Assembly (NCBI RefSeq): GCF_000194945.1
Contig: NZ_GL878507.1
Location: 1,069,963-1,133,962 of the forward strand
DNA from: Streptococcus sanguinis SK1 = NCTC 7863
GTDB taxonomy: Bacteria; Bacillota; Bacilli; Lactobacillales; Streptococcaceae
DNA: 64,000 nt
Reading direction: 5' to 3'
A program made the position numbers and the translations under genes. This document shows, one piece after another, positions 1 through 8,354 of this stretch (position 1 is the stretch's first letter; each line of letters begins with the position of its first letter). Under the pieces are notes generated by a model. The model did no database searches. It saw only the letters and a list, made by a program, of their open reading frames with translations, and had not been told where the DNA came from.

Positions 1-275
1 TGCAACCAGAAGCCGATACTGCCTTCTGTCATAGCCACAAGAGAGTCTAGTGGGAAAGCAGGATTCTTCTCAGAGTTTGCTGCCAACTGTTGCAGCAGCA
101 AGTTCCCTACCTGCGGACCATTTCCATGGGTAATGATAAGATCATCCCCGTTTTTTATCAATTTTACCAAATGTTTAGCAGTTTCCACCAAGGCTTCCTG
201 CTGTGCTTTCGCTGATGGGTCAGATGAAAGGATGGCGTTTCCTCCCAAGGCTACAACGATTTTACGATTTCCCAT
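1..275 (-). CDS. arcC: Carbamate kinase, N-terminal part (cut by window edge)
   Basis: Carbamate kinase makes ATP from ADP and carbamoyl phosphate, the last step of the arginine deiminase pathway in the cytoplasm. Only the first 91 codons are present; the gene runs off the left edge. The protein begins [16 protein letters not shown], the amino-acid-kinase N-terminal nucleotide/phosphate-binding segment, and continues to an [11 protein letters not shown] motif typical of carbamate kinases. The ATG at 275-273 follows an AAGGAG ribosome-binding site. It is the third gene of arcA-arcB-arcC, 166 bases downstream of arcB, and is probably co-transcribed with it. Confidence 0.93.
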   Translation of the reverse strand, partial: MGNRKIVVALGGNAILSSDPSAKAQQEALVETAKHLVKLIKNGDDLIITHGNGPQVGNLLLQQLAANSEKNPAFPLDSLVAMTEGSIGFWL

Positions 276-379
276 TAAATTCTCCTTAATTGCGCTTTGA
301 TGAATGCGCTTCCAATTTATTTTAGTAGATTTTTTAATTTTCAATAAGAAAATGAGCATTTCTTATCATATAAAAGAGG

Positions 380-428
380 ACCGGACTAAAGCTATTAGTC
401 GCAGCCCTCATAGCTGTTGGTAGACGGT
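380..428 (-). other. Imperfect stem-loop between arcB and arcC
   Basis: AGCTAT at 390-395 pairs with ATAGCT at 410-415. The stem continues outward after one bulged base (CTAA 386-389 with TTGG 417-420) and closes with ACCG 380-383 and CGGT 425-428. No run of T follows on the minus strand, so it does not look like a full intrinsic terminator. It may tune mRNA stability or arcC expression within the operon; that role is inference. Confidence 0.35.
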
Positions 429-441
429 TTCTTATATAAGA

Positions 442-1458
442 TTATACTTTTGGAATGTAGAGGTTTCCAAGAGTTGCAGCCATAACCGCTTTGATTGTGT
501 GCATACGGTTTTCTGCTTGGTCAAAATGACGAGCATATTTACTGCGGAAGACTTCGTCTGTTACTTCCATTTCCTCTACGCCGAATTTTTCAGCAACATC
601 TTTACCGTAAACAGTATTTGTATCGTGGAATGCTGGCAAGCAGTGCAAGAAAATCAAGTTTTCGTTATCAGCCTTCTTCACCAAATCCATGTTTACTTGG
701 TAAGGTTTGAGGAGGGCAACGCGTTCTGCAAACTTGTCTTCTTCACCCATAGATACCCAAACGTCTGTGTAAAGAACATCAGCACCTTTAACTGCTTCGT
801 CAGCATCTTCAGTGATGAGGATACGTGCGCCGCTTTCTTTCGCAAAGCCTTCTGCCAATTCAACGATTTCTTTTTCTGGGAAGAGTTCTTTTGGTGAGAA
901 GATGTGAACGTTGACGCCAAGGATAGCTCCTGTTACCAGCAAACTGTTGGCAACGTTGTTACGTCCATCACCACAGTATACCAATGTCAAGCCTTCCAGA
1001 CGGCCGAAGTTTTCTTGAACAGTCAAGTAGTCAGCCAACATTTGAGTTGGATGCCATTCGTCTGTCAGGCCATTCCATACTGGAACACCTGAGAATTCTG
1101 CTAATTCTTCTACCATGCGTTGGCTGAATCCGCGGAATTCAATCCCGTCAAACATACGGCCCAAAACTTTGGCTGTATCTTCTGTAGATTCTTTCTTACC
1201 AAGTTGGATATCGTTAGCACCAAGGTATTCTGGATGTGCTCCCAGGTCAATAGCCGCTGTTGTAAAAGCTGCACGAGTACGAGTAGATGTTTTTTCAAAC
1301 AAGAGAGCGATATTCTTGCCAGCAAGATAGTGGTGTTGAATATTGCGTTTTTTCAAATCTTTCAAGTGAGCTGAAAGACCGATAAGGTATTCTAACTCAG
1401 CACGGCTAAAGTCTTTTTCTGCTAAGAAGCTACGTCCTTGGAATACTGAATGTGTCAT
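442..1458 (-). CDS. arcB: Ornithine carbamoyltransferase, catabolic
   Basis: In the arginine deiminase pathway this enzyme splits citrulline with phosphate into ornithine and carbamoyl phosphate. The 338-residue protein has the normal family length. The carbamoyl-phosphate-binding STRTR motif is at residues 58-62, HPTQ at 136-139 and the ornithine-site HCLP motif at 272-275. It lies 50 bases downstream of arcA on the same strand and upstream of arcC, which argues for the catabolic rather than the biosynthetic (ArgF) role. Expression is probably driven from the arcA promoter. Confidence 0.96.
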   Translation of the reverse strand: MTHSVFQGRSFLAEKDFSRAELEYLIGLSAHLKDLKKRNIQHHYLAGKNIALLFEKTSTRTRAAFTTAAIDLGAHPEYLGANDIQLGKKESTEDTAKVLGRMFDGIEFRGFSQRMVEELAEFSGVPVWNGLTDEWHPTQMLADYLTVQENFGRLEGLTLVYCGDGRNNVANSLLVTGAILGVNVHIFSPKELFPEKEIVELAEGFAKESGARILITEDADEAVKGADVLYTDVWVSMGEEDKFAERVALLKPYQVNMDLVKKADNENLIFLHCLPAFHDTNTVYGKDVAEKFGVEEMEVTDEVFRSKYARHFDQAENRMHTIKAVMAATLGNLYIPKV

Positions 1459-1508
1459 TCTATTATTTCCTCTTTCTATTCTTTGAGTATCAGTAAAATA
1501 CTGGATTC

Positions 1509-2738
1509 CTAAATTTCTTCACGTTCAAACGGCATAGACATACAGCGTGGTCCACCACGACCGCGAACCAATTCACTTCCGCGGATCTTAATCAAACGCA
1601 AGCCATATTCTTCCAAAATCTTGTTAGTAACTGTATTGCGGTCATACACCACTACCACACCAGGTGCAATGGTCAAGGTGTTAGAACCGTCATTCCATTG
1701 CTCACGCGCAGCAGCTACGATATTGCCACCGCCACAGCGAATCAGATGAACTTTTTCCACACCAAGGTTTTCTGCCAATATTTCTGCCAAATCACCTTTT
1801 TCTTCAACAATCTTAAGTTTGTCATCAACATAAGTCACAGAGTAAACGCGAAGATCACCTTCGATTTCTGGGTGAATCGTGAACTTGTCATAGTCAACCA
1901 TAGTGAAGACAGTGTCCAAGTGCATGAACTTACGGTTGTTGGCAAATTCAAAAGCCAAAACTTTCTTGAAGCCAACATTTTTCTTGAAGATATTGACCAA
2001 GAGTTTTTCGATAGAAGCTGCGTCTGTACGTTGTGAAATACCAACTGCCAACACGTCTTTTGAAAGTACCAACTCGTCCCCACCTTCGATACGTGTATCC
2101 TCTTCACGGTTGTAAACAAGTTCAACATTTCCTCCGTATACTGGGTGATGTTTGAAGATGTATTTACCGTAGAGAGTTTCACGATTACGAGTGTCTGCAT
2201 ACATGTGATTGAGCGATACAGCATTACCAATTGTAGCAAATGGGTCACGTGTGAAGTAAAGGTTTGGCATTGGATCAATAGCGAATGGATAATCAGATTC
2301 TACCAAGTCCGTCAAGCCTTTTGCTTCTTCAGGAATTTCTGGTAATTCAACTTTTTGAACCCCTGCCATCGTTTTTTCAACCAACTCTCGGTTATCTTTG
2401 ATACCACGGAGCAGTTCGCGAATTGCTTTCTTGGTTTCACGGCCTCGAATATTGGCTTCTTCCAGATATTCTTCGATGAATTGCTCGCGGATTTCTGGAG
2501 AAGTCAGTGACTCAGCAGCCAGCTGCTCAAGATAGAGCACCTCAACTCCTTCATTACGAAGCGCTTGAGCAAAGTTATCATGTTCTTTTTGTGCATCCTC
2601 CAAAAAAGGAATATCGTCAAAAAGAAGACGTTCCAAATAGTCCGGCTGCAAGTTTTCTAACTCCTTGCCAGGACGGTGCAACATAACTTTTTTCAGTTTT
2701 CCAATTTCTGAGAAAACACGAATTGGATGTGTAGACAT
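1509..2738 (-). CDS. arcA: Arginine deiminase
   Basis: Hydrolyses arginine to citrulline and ammonia, the first step of the pathway that gives oral streptococci acid tolerance and ATP. The 409-residue product has the usual length. It shows the FTRDP motif, a MHLDTVFTM segment carrying the catalytic histidine, and the C-terminal [13 protein letters not shown] block with the nucleophilic cysteine at about residue 399. The ATG at 2738 follows an AGGAGG site. It is the first gene of the arc operon, with promoter and cre sites at 2776-2824. The neighbouring flp gene and the argR gene at 52221 encode likely regulators. Confidence 0.97.
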   Translation of the reverse strand: MSTHPIRVFSEIGKLKKVMLHRPGKELENLQPDYLERLLFDDIPFLEDAQKEHDNFAQALRNEGVEVLYLEQLAAESLTSPEIREQFIEEYLEEANIRGRETKKAIRELLRGIKDNRELVEKTMAGVQKVELPEIPEEAKGLTDLVESDYPFAIDPMPNLYFTRDPFATIGNAVSLNHMYADTRNRETLYGKYIFKHHPVYGGNVELVYNREEDTRIEGGDELVLSKDVLAVGISQRTDAASIEKLLVNIFKKNVGFKKVLAFEFANNRKFMHLDTVFTMVDYDKFTIHPEIEGDLRVYSVTYVDDKLKIVEEKGDLAEILAENLGVEKVHLIRCGGGNIVAAAREQWNDGSNTLTIAPGVVVVYDRNTVTNKILEEYGLRLIKIRGSELVRGRGGPRCMSMPFEREEI

Positions 2739-2775
2739 CTACTATCCTCCTTTTTCTTTGCGGTTTAGGTTTTTC

Positions 2776-2789
2776 TAAGCCCGTTTACA
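2776..2789 (-). promoter_or_regulatory. Second cre-like site in the arcA leader
   Basis: TGTAAACGGGCTTA on the minus strand matches the cre consensus TGWNANCGNTNWCA at 12 of 14 positions. It lies just downstream of the arcA -10 box, where CcpA would act as a roadblock. Two cre sites in the arcA promoter have been described for Streptococcus gordonii; binding here is inferred. Confidence 0.5.
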
Positions 2790-2795
2790 TGTACT

Positions 2796-2824
2796 ATTCT
2801 AGCATTTAATGCTACCGCTTTCAA
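2796..2824 (-). promoter_or_regulatory. arcA promoter (sigma-70 type)
   Basis: On the minus strand, -35 TTGAAA (2824-2819) and -10 TAGAAT (2801-2796) are separated by exactly 17 bases. The expected transcript start is about 50 bases before the arcA ATG. A cre site overlaps the -35 box. Confidence 0.75.
2810..2823 (-). promoter_or_regulatory. cre site overlapping the arcA -35 box
   Basis: TGAAAGCGGTAGCA matches the CcpA operator consensus at 13 of 14 positions and overlaps the -35 hexamer. CcpA binding here would block RNA polymerase, giving catabolite repression of the arc operon. Confidence 0.7.
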
Positions 2825-2936
2825 GAAAAAGCCTACATTACAAATGCCAAATCCTTTGCTTTTTTCTATTTTTATTTTTATAATATTCTTCTTTAAAGCG
2901 TTTTCTTTGAATATTTTACGCATTATATTATTTTTG

Positions 2937-2950
2937 TGAATATATATTTT
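2937..2950 (+). promoter_or_regulatory. Candidate ARG box upstream of arcA
   Basis: TGAATATATATTTT resembles the ArgR/AhrC operator TGAATWWWWATTCA at 12 of 14 positions. Further GAATATTTT-like half-sites occur at about 2908-2917 and 2981-2993. The region is very AT-rich, so chance matches are likely. Support comes only from its position upstream of an arginine-induced operon. Confidence 0.35.
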
Positions 2951-3003
2951 TTAAAACAAAATCAGTACACGGTTAATATTAGAATATTTTGAATTTGTTA
3001 AGC

Positions 3004-3035
3004 AAAAAAGAAGCTAATCAGAACCGATTAGCTTC
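3004..3035 (-). terminator. Intrinsic terminator of flp, stem contains its stop codon
   Basis: On the minus strand, GAAGCTAATC (3035-3026) pairs perfectly with GATTAGCTTC (3019-3010), with a six-base loop, and is followed by a run of T (3009-3004). The flp stop codon (3028-3030) lies inside the 5' arm. Confidence 0.85.
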
Positions 3036-3714
3036 CAGCAAGGTATTTCATAAAATACTCTTTCTCTTTAAAAGTTAATTTTTTATGTTGGTATTCAATC
3101 CGACCTTCATCCAAGAGCTTTTTCAGAACTTGATTGACCGTTTCCCGAGTCGTGGCTCCTAGTTTTGCCAACTCTTTCATACTGATAGGAAAGGGCAGGC
3201 TATCTCCTACCTTGCACAAATCCATGCAGAGCAGAGACAAGGACTGAACCACACGCTCGCTGGCACTGGCTGCTACGACATTGCGCAAACGAAGTTCCTG
3301 AAATTCCAGAATTTGCGACAGCCGCTTGGTAATAAACAAAAGCTGATCCACACTCTTCTTAGAATATTCTTCAAATAAATCAATAGGAATGGAGAAATAT
3401 TCGACATTGGTGACAGCGCTGGCTGTGTAATGGTAGCACTCATCAAAAAACATACCTCCATAGGGGAAAACACTGTTTTTCTTGACATAATCCATATAAG
3501 AAAATGTGTCTGTCGAATCATACTGCTCAATCCGTACATAACCTTGAGACAAGAGGAAAAGACGTTCTCGTCGGTCTCCTGCAAAAAAGATAATCTGCCC
3601 TTTAGGAATCTTGCGATACTGAATCTCTACTGCTAATTTATCGAAAAGCTCCACTGGCAGATTGACAAAGGCAGGGTGCTGCCGGATATATTGATAATGC
3701 TCCTTGGTAATCAT
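3028..3714 (-). CDS. flp: Crp/Fnr-family transcriptional regulator (Flp-like)
   Basis: A 228-residue DNA-binding regulator with an N-terminal cyclic-nucleotide-binding-type beta barrel (about residues 15-125), a long dimerisation helix and a C-terminal helix-turn-helix at about 179-200 (MKELAKLGATTRETVNQVLK). It lacks the N-terminal cysteine cluster of FNR, so it does not look like an oxygen-sensing iron-sulfur protein. It lies directly upstream of arcA in the same direction, as flp does in S. gordonii, where Flp activates the arginine deiminase genes. Its own promoter has an extended -10 and a cre-like site (3744-3766). The symbol rests on gene order and family. Confidence 0.85.
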   Translation of the reverse strand: MITKEHYQYIRQHPAFVNLPVELFDKLAVEIQYRKIPKGQIIFFAGDRRERLFLLSQGYVRIEQYDSTDTFSYMDYVKKNSVFPYGGMFFDECYHYTASAVTNVEYFSIPIDLFEEYSKKSVDQLLFITKRLSQILEFQELRLRNVVAASASERVVQSLSLLCMDLCKVGDSLPFPISMKELAKLGATTRETVNQVLKKLLDEGRIEYQHKKLTFKEKEYFMKYLAGS

Positions 3715-3743
3715 GATAACCCTTTTATTTGATACTTGATACC

Positions 3744-3766
3744 ATTATAGCATAAATCCGCTTACA
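3744..3766 (-). promoter_or_regulatory. flp promoter with cre-like site
   Basis: An extended -10 (TGC before TATAAT, 3749-3744) precedes flp by about 30 bases. TGTAAGCGGATTTA (3766-3753) sits just upstream and matches the cre consensus at 12 of 14 positions. It overlaps the end of the upstream sdpI-like gene. This would put flp, like arcA, under CcpA. Confidence 0.45.
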
Positions 3767-4259
3767 AATAGAAAATGCTGACTATAAAAGTAATAAATCC
3801 TAACAAAACAAAGAGGTATGCCCATTTTCTATTCATGGGCTCTCTGTCAGCTTGTACTTTTTTGGGCAAGTAATTGCCTACAATTATGAAAACCAAAGCA
3901 ACCACCATTGCTGCTGTTTTACGGATATCAAATTCCTCATTTAAACCCCGATAAATGGTAGCTAGATAGAGCGAAACAAAGGTAAAAGGAAATATCCAGC
4001 GAATAAGGTGCTTAAAGGTTCTATTTAAGATATCTTTGGCAATGGTTATCCAGTAAATCATAACTTCTAGTAGCATCATGACAATTGGAAAAGCCGAAAC
4101 TACTAAAAACTTAGGTAAAAAAGCATTTCCTTTTCCAGATAAGTCAAAGTGAATAGCCAAGTTTTCTGGTAATGTTTGATAGACCCAGATGGCATATAAA
4201 ACTGGCAAGAGCATGACGCCAAGCGCCCAACCTAATTCTTGTAAACTATTTTTTTTCAT
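3762..4259 (-). CDS. SdpI/DUF1648-like membrane protein
   Basis: A 165-residue integral membrane protein with about five hydrophobic segments. The loop after the first segment (LPENLAIHFDLSGKGNAFLP) has the look of DUF1648, the domain found in SdpI, which in Bacillus gives immunity to the SDP toxin and also acts as a signal-transducing receptor. I start it at the ATG at 4259, which follows a strong GGAGGAGG site, rather than 16 codons upstream. It overlaps the end of the ArsR-type gene by 14 bases, so the two are translationally coupled, as in sdpRI. No toxin gene is visible nearby. The immunity role is inferred. Confidence 0.75.
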   Translation of the reverse strand: MKKNSLQELGWALGVMLLPVLYAIWVYQTLPENLAIHFDLSGKGNAFLPKFLVVSAFPIVMMLLEVMIYWITIAKDILNRTFKHLIRWIFPFTFVSLYLATIYRGLNEEFDIRKTAAMVVALVFIIVGNYLPKKVQADREPMNRKWAYLFVLLGFITFIVSIFYL

Positions 4260-4527
4260 TTTCGTTTCCTCCTCCAAGAGATTGAAACCAAGCAAGAATT
4301 TCTTCAAAAACAGTTACATCTAAGCTGTAATAAATAAAGTTCTTCTGCTTTTCTTCTATGAGCAGACCGGCTTTCTTTAGCTGAGAGAGGTGGTAGGATA
4401 CCGTCGCAGGAGTCAGCTCAAAAGCTTGAGCAATTTCCCCAGCAGACTTCGGACCATGCTTGAGCATTTCCAGAATCCCCCTTCGAACTGGGTCAGCTAG
4501 AGCTTTAAGCGTTTGACTAATCCCCAT
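4246..4527 (-). CDS. ArsR-family repressor, SdpR-like
   Basis: A 93-residue winged-helix protein. It has the MGISQTLKALADPVRRGILEML opening (motif given in part) and the ELTPATVSYHLSQLKKAGLL recognition helix of the ArsR/SdpR family. No metal-binding cysteines are present. It sits between the YhfC-like gene (11-base overlap upstream) and the SdpI-like gene (14-base overlap downstream). The operon promoter is flanked by two copies of an 18-base near-palindrome that could be its operator, which suggests autoregulation. The homologous SdpR is sequestered by SdpI when toxin is present; whether that holds here is unknown. Confidence 0.85.
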   Translation of the reverse strand: MGISQTLKALADPVRRGILEMLKHGPKSAGEIAQAFELTPATVSYHLSQLKKAGLLIEEKQKNFIYYSLDVTVFEEILAWFQSLGGGNENEKK

Positions 4528-5293
4528 GATTAGACCTTTCTTTCAGGTAAACTTTCAAGATTTTCTTGGTCAGAAAGACTAGCGCCACTACTTCTACCAA
4601 GAGCAGGGCTTCAACTGCAAGCGGCGGAAGAACGCCTACCTGAGCCAGAGCAGGCGCTAAGTCAATCAGGGCGTGAAGTCCCAGAGCGGCTAAAAAATAC
4701 ACTGGAGCCTTCTCCTTGACCGCCTTCCAAACCCAGAAAGTCAGCAAAATTTGGATGAGAATAGCCAAGATCCGCTCAAGAGCCAAAAGATAGATGCTGC
4801 CAGCGCTCATGGAGCGGACATTGTCAATAACTGCTTGAGGAATTTGAGCCAGCGTCTGGGCATTCCCCTGAGTCACTACTTGAGCTATAACCCAAAAGTT
4901 TAAGAGACTGACAATACCAACAAACAAAGCCTCAATACCACCATGCCCCAAGCCATAGGCTATACCATCCCTAAAGGTCAGTGGGCGCTTCTTCTGCAGC
5001 CAGTAAAAGATGACCCAGCGGGCTGTTTCTTCAAAAATAGCTGCCGCAGCAATACCATAAAGGACATATAGCCAAGGATTTTCCGTCCGCAAAGCGATAG
5101 TCCCATCAGCCTGAGGTTGTAAGACGATACGGTGCAAGATATTTTCCAGAACCTGACTAGACAGATAAAAGCCAACTCCCCCTAAAAGGAAGACTAATAG
5201 AGAAATGTGCTTGGTCTTTTTAAAATAAACCAAAGGAACAAGGACTGCTCCTAAAATAAGCAGCATAGCAATCAAGATATGAATGGAAATCAT
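4517..5293 (-). CDS. YhfC-family intramembrane metalloprotease-like protein
   Basis: A 258-residue polytopic membrane protein with about seven hydrophobic segments. The motif pattern FEETARW (tandem glutamates), GHGGIEA and LHALIDL matches the glutamate/histidine active-site layout of YhfC proteins, which are related to CPBP/CAAX-type intramembrane proteases. I chose the ATG at 5293 because an AGGAG site lies in front of it; an in-frame ATG 16 codons upstream falls inside the promoter. It is the first gene of a three-gene operon with the SdpR-like and SdpI-like genes. Substrate unknown; membrane-peptide processing or resistance is a guess from context. Confidence 0.75.
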   Translation of the reverse strand: MISIHILIAMLLILGAVLVPLVYFKKTKHISLLVFLLGGVGFYLSSQVLENILHRIVLQPQADGTIALRTENPWLYVLYGIAAAAIFEETARWVIFYWLQKKRPLTFRDGIAYGLGHGGIEALFVGIVSLLNFWVIAQVVTQGNAQTLAQIPQAVIDNVRSMSAGSIYLLALERILAILIQILLTFWVWKAVKEKAPVYFLAALGLHALIDLAPALAQVGVLPPLAVEALLLVEVVALVFLTKKILKVYLKERSNHGD

Positions 5294-5311
5294 CGTTTTT
5301 CTCCTGAACTG

Positions 5312-5329
5312 TTTAGATTTTTTTCTAAA
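5312..5329. promoter_or_regulatory. Probable operator 1 of the YhfC-SdpR-SdpI operon
   Basis: A perfect inverted repeat TTTAGA-6 bases-TCTAAA lies just after the -10 box, over the expected transcription start. A second copy at 5367-5384 matches 16 of 18 bases. Binding by the operon's own ArsR-type repressor is inferred. Confidence 0.6.
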
Positions 5330-5332
5330 TAG

Positions 5333-5361
5333 ATTATACATCTTTCCTTTCTTTCTGTCAA
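5333..5361 (-). promoter_or_regulatory. Perfect-consensus promoter of the YhfC-SdpR-SdpI operon
   Basis: On the minus strand, TTGACA (5361-5356), a 17-base spacer and TATAAT (5338-5333) give a full match to the sigma-70 consensus. A promoter this strong implies tight repression, in line with the flanking operator copies. Confidence 0.85.
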
Positions 5362-5366
5362 ATCTA

Positions 5367-5384
5367 TTTTGGTTTTTTTCTAAA
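5367..5384. promoter_or_regulatory. Probable operator 2, upstream of the -35 box
   Basis: This 18-base sequence is a 16/18 direct copy of operator 1 (5312-5329), placed upstream of the -35 hexamer. The centre-to-centre distance is 55 bases. Two operators bracketing the promoter could support cooperative or looped repression. Confidence 0.5.
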
Positions 5385-5424
5385 TAGCTATCAAAAAATC
5401 TAGCCTGTCTAGACTAGATTGCTC

Positions 5425-6504
5425 TTAGTTCATATTAACCCGATGCCATTCATTGATGACGTAGGCTAACTGACCAACTTGCTCAATTCCGACACCACTG
5501 ATCTCATCACTGGCCTCGGTGCTACCACCTAAATAAGCCGTATAGAGAGCTATAATATAGGGCTTCTCTTCCATAACTAATGCATCCACATTGAGCGCCT
5601 CACGAACATATCCAGGCTTTTGATAGATGGTAATGTCACGCAGATAGCGCTTATAGTATTCACCTGGGAAAGATTCGCCAATATAATAAAGGATATCCTT
5701 GTACTTTTCCTGATTTTTAGACAAATACTCAAGGACCTGAATATAGTAGTCCGTCGTGGTCTTATTATTCTCACGGCTGATCGTCTTAATATCAGCCTTG
5801 GACTGACCGTAGCGACTAAACATATCATAGGCCTTTTCCATGCCGCCTAGACGCTCTGCTAAAGCGTAGGCTGGAGTATTTTCAGAATAAACCAAGGAAT
5901 ATTCCTGCATGTCTGATATGCTCATAGCACCGTTGAAAGCACCGACATAGTTATCATGCTCGCCCCTATATTCATAGTTTGTATTGGTAATATCAAACCG
6001 CTCGTCCATAGAAAGTTTGCCGGCAGCAACCTCGTCTACTACCAGCATATTGAGAGGAAGCTTGTAAGTCGATCCTGCAGTCATAGGCTGGGTGTCATTC
6101 ATGGCAAAGGTCTTGCCAGTCGTCAAATCCTTATATGAAAATGCAACCTGGGAGGGTTCAATTCCCATTTCAGTCATATAAGCCTGAATGACCTGAGTCA
6201 AATCCAAATTTGCATAGTCAAATCGCAGCCCCAAAGCATCCATAGTCGGGCCGTCCGCCTCCATGACCTTCTGCTTCTCCTCTGGACTTTTCTCAACAGG
6301 CTTCGGCTTTTCTTCAACTAGTTTGGAATCAGGCTTGACTTTCTCTTCTTCCTGTTCTTGCTCGCCAGACTTTGCAAGTTGGGCAGCCTCTTGTGCTTTC
6401 TTTTCAATAGCCTTATTTCGTTGGGTTATAAAAAGGAAGATGAAGCCCAGCAGACAAAGACAAGAAAGGACAGCTACGATAATCGTTACAATTTTTTTAC
6501 TCAA
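5425..6504 (-). CDS. Membrane-anchored serine hydrolase, class A beta-lactamase fold
   Basis: A 359-residue protein: a short cytoplasmic start, one membrane segment (IVTIIVAVLSCLCLLGFIFL), a Glu/Lys/Pro-rich linker and an extracellular beta-lactamase-type domain. The nucleophile motif is STYK and the second motif SEN. The third motif reads KPG where KTG is usual, and no clear Glu-166 motif is seen, so efficient beta-lactam hydrolysis is doubtful. I start at the TTG at 6504: AGGAG lies seven bases upstream, while the nearby ATG is out of frame. It stands alone between the SdpRI module and sodA. A role in cell-wall metabolism is possible; no function is established. Confidence 0.75.
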   Translation of the reverse strand: MSKKIVTIIVAVLSCLCLLGFIFLFITQRNKAIEKKAQEAAQLAKSGEQEQEEEKVKPDSKLVEEKPKPVEKSPEEKQKVMEADGPTMDALGLRFDYANLDLTQVIQAYMTEMGIEPSQVAFSYKDLTTGKTFAMNDTQPMTAGSTYKLPLNMLVVDEVAAGKLSMDERFDITNTNYEYRGEHDNYVGAFNGAMSISDMQEYSLVYSENTPAYALAERLGGMEKAYDMFSRYGQSKADIKTISRENNKTTTDYYIQVLEYLSKNQEKYKDILYYIGESFPGEYYKRYLRDITIYQKPGYVREALNVDALVMEEKPYIIALYTAYLGGSTEASDEISGVGIEQVGQLAYVINEWHRVNMN

Positions 6505-6586
6505 AACATTTCTCCTAGCATTTGTATTATAAAAAATTATGAGGAAAATAACAAGTGAAACCCAGAAAAAAGGCATTTTAAGCATC

Positions 6587-6619
6587 AAAAAAGGCAAATC
6601 ATTAATCGATTCGCCTTTT
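6587..6619 (-). terminator. sodA terminator
   Basis: Minus-strand stem AGGCGAATC/GATTTGCCT with a seven-base loop, followed by six T. It lies about 20 bases after the sodA stop. Confidence 0.85.
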
Positions 6620-6639
6620 TATCTATTGAAACTGCCTGT

Positions 6640-7245
6640 TTATTTAGCAGCAGCGTAAAGTTCGTCAACCTTTTTCCAGTTAATAACTGAGAAGAAAGCT
6701 TGGATGTAGTTCGGACGAAGATTGCGGTATTTCACATAGTAAGCATGTTCCCAAACATCCAGTCCCAAGATTGGAGTTTTACCTTCTGAAATAGGAGTAT
6801 CCTGATTTGCTGTTGAAGTTACTTCCAACTTGCCTTCTTTGTTGACAACCAACCAAGCCCAGCCAGAACCAAAACGAGTTGTAGCCGCTGCAGTGAAAGC
6901 TGCTTTAAAGTCTTCAAATGATCCAAAAGTAGCTTCGATATCCGCTGCCAACTCTGCAGATGGTGATGTTTCTGCTGGTGTCATCAATTCCCAGAAAAGA
7001 GCGTGGTTAAGATGACCACCACCGTTGTTAATGACTGCTTGACGGATATCAGCTGGGATAGACCCCACATCAGCCAATAATTTTTCCAAGTCTTCACCAA
7101 TTTCAGGATGTTTTTCAAGCGCAGCATTAACATTCGTTACATAGGTATTGTGGTGCTTGTCATGATGCAAGTGCATTGTTTCTTCATCAATGTAAGGCTC
7201 CAAAGCATCGTAAGCGTAAGGAAGATCAGGTAAGATAATTGCCAT
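6640..7245 (-). CDS. sodA: Superoxide dismutase, Mn/Fe type
   Basis: Converts superoxide to peroxide and oxygen in the cytoplasm. The 201-residue protein has the family length, and the metal ligands are visible: the [13 protein letters not shown] histidine block, the second histidine in LNHALFWE, and the C-terminal DVWEHAYY with Asp and His. I use the ATG at 7245, which follows an AGAGGT site; an upstream in-frame ATG gives an unlikely 15-residue extension. It follows holA by 62 bases, the usual streptococcal order, and is closed by its own terminator. Confidence 0.96.
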   Translation of the reverse strand: MAIILPDLPYAYDALEPYIDEETMHLHHDKHHNTYVTNVNAALEKHPEIGEDLEKLLADVGSIPADIRQAVINNGGGHLNHALFWELMTPAETSPSAELAADIEATFGSFEDFKAAFTAAATTRFGSGWAWLVVNKEGKLEVTSTANQDTPISEGKTPILGLDVWEHAYYVKYRNLRPNYIQAFFSVINWKKVDELYAAAK

Positions 7246-7307
7246 TTGATAGACCTCTTTTTCTATATGATTATAAAAATGATAACGCAATCATTAGAAT
7301 TTTTCAA

Positions 7308-8354
7308 CTATTTTGCTTGTAACTCACCCGTCGCAATCTTGAGCAGAGCCAAATCAAACAGGTAATCTTTATCATACAGCCCCGATTTAATTTGGTAATC
7401 TGTTTCAATCAGACAGGCCATGGTCTTTTTAAGAAAGGCTAAACTCAGCGAGTGAGCATCTTTTAAAGCAAACTTGACTTGATAAGGATTGACCTTGCGG
7501 CCTAGATAGTCGGACAAATCAGATACAATCTGACTCTCAGCTCTGCCATTTTCCGCTAAAATCTTGACTTGCGTAAAGATACGAAACTGCCCCAGCATAA
7601 TGGCAATAAGCTTGATTTCATCCTCGCCTTGAAGAGTCAAATCTCGCACCAAGCTTCTGGCCTCATCAATCTTCTGCTGCAAAATCAGCTGGGTCAGGTT
7701 AAAAATATTATCCTGAAGAGTCTTGGGAATGGCCTCAACAATGTCTTCTAAACCAATCTGACCAGACTCTTTATAACCTTTCAGAAAGGCTAAATTTTTA
7801 CTGACTTCACTGAACTGAAAACCTGATTTCAGCAACAACTGATCGAAAGCTGTCGGAGCAAATTGTAATCCTTCTGCCTGTGCCTCTTTGCTGAAATAAG
7901 CCCGTAGATCTGCTTCCTTGAGTTCTGTAGCCTCAAATATTTTTCCGTCCCGTTTCAGCAGTTTGACCAGACGGCGCTTGCTATCCAATTTGCCTTCTGC
8001 AAAGATAACCAGACGAGTTGTATCCGCTGGATTTTCCAGATAATTTTCAAAAGATTTTAGTTCTTCATCAGTCAGATACCGCTTCTTGGCTGTTGTCAAA
8101 TCAGCAAAATGATCCAAAATTACGATTTTTTCATCCGCAAAAAAAGGCAGACTGACCAAGTCCAACTCCACATCCTGATAGTTTGCTTCTTTCATATCAA
8201 AAATAGCCGTGTTCAAATCACCCGGTTGAAACTGAATCTGGCGGAGAAACTGCTCCTTCAACAACTCAAACTGTCCCAAGTCATCCCCAGCCAAAATGGT
8301 CAAAGCAGGAAGATTGCTTGGCGTGATTTTTTTAATTTCCTCAATAGCTAACAC
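7308..8354 (-). CDS. holA: DNA polymerase III delta subunit
   Basis: The clamp-loader subunit that opens the sliding clamp ring during replication. The 348-residue protein shows the HolA pattern: an early LTILAGDDLGQFELLKEQF segment, AEGKLDSKRRLVKLLK in the AAA+-like domain, and a helical C-terminus with LFDLALLKIA. I place the start at the GTG at 8354 because GGGGAG lies seven bases upstream; an in-frame ATG at 8387 has no comparable site and adds 11 residues. It lies between the DUF805 gene and sodA, downstream of comEC. Confidence 0.9.
   Translation of the reverse strand: MLAIEEIKKITPSNLPALTILAGDDLGQFELLKEQFLRQIQFQPGDLNTAIFDMKEANYQDVELDLVSLPFFADEKIVILDHFADLTTAKKRYLTDEELKSFENYLENPADTTRLVIFAEGKLDSKRRLVKLLKRDGKIFEATELKEADLRAYFSKEAQAEGLQFAPTAFDQLLLKSGFQFSEVSKNLAFLKGYKESGQIGLEDIVEAIPKTLQDNIFNLTQLILQQKIDEARSLVRDLTLQGEDEIKLIAIMLGQFRIFTQVKILAENGRAESQIVSDLSDYLGRKVNPYQVKFALKDAHSLSLAFLKKTMACLIETDYQIKSGLYDKDYLFDLALLKIATGELQAK

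Noticed and set aside
2141..2345. Plus-strand reading frames inside arcA
   Set aside because: Shadow frames of a highly biased gene; no start signals and no recognisable protein.
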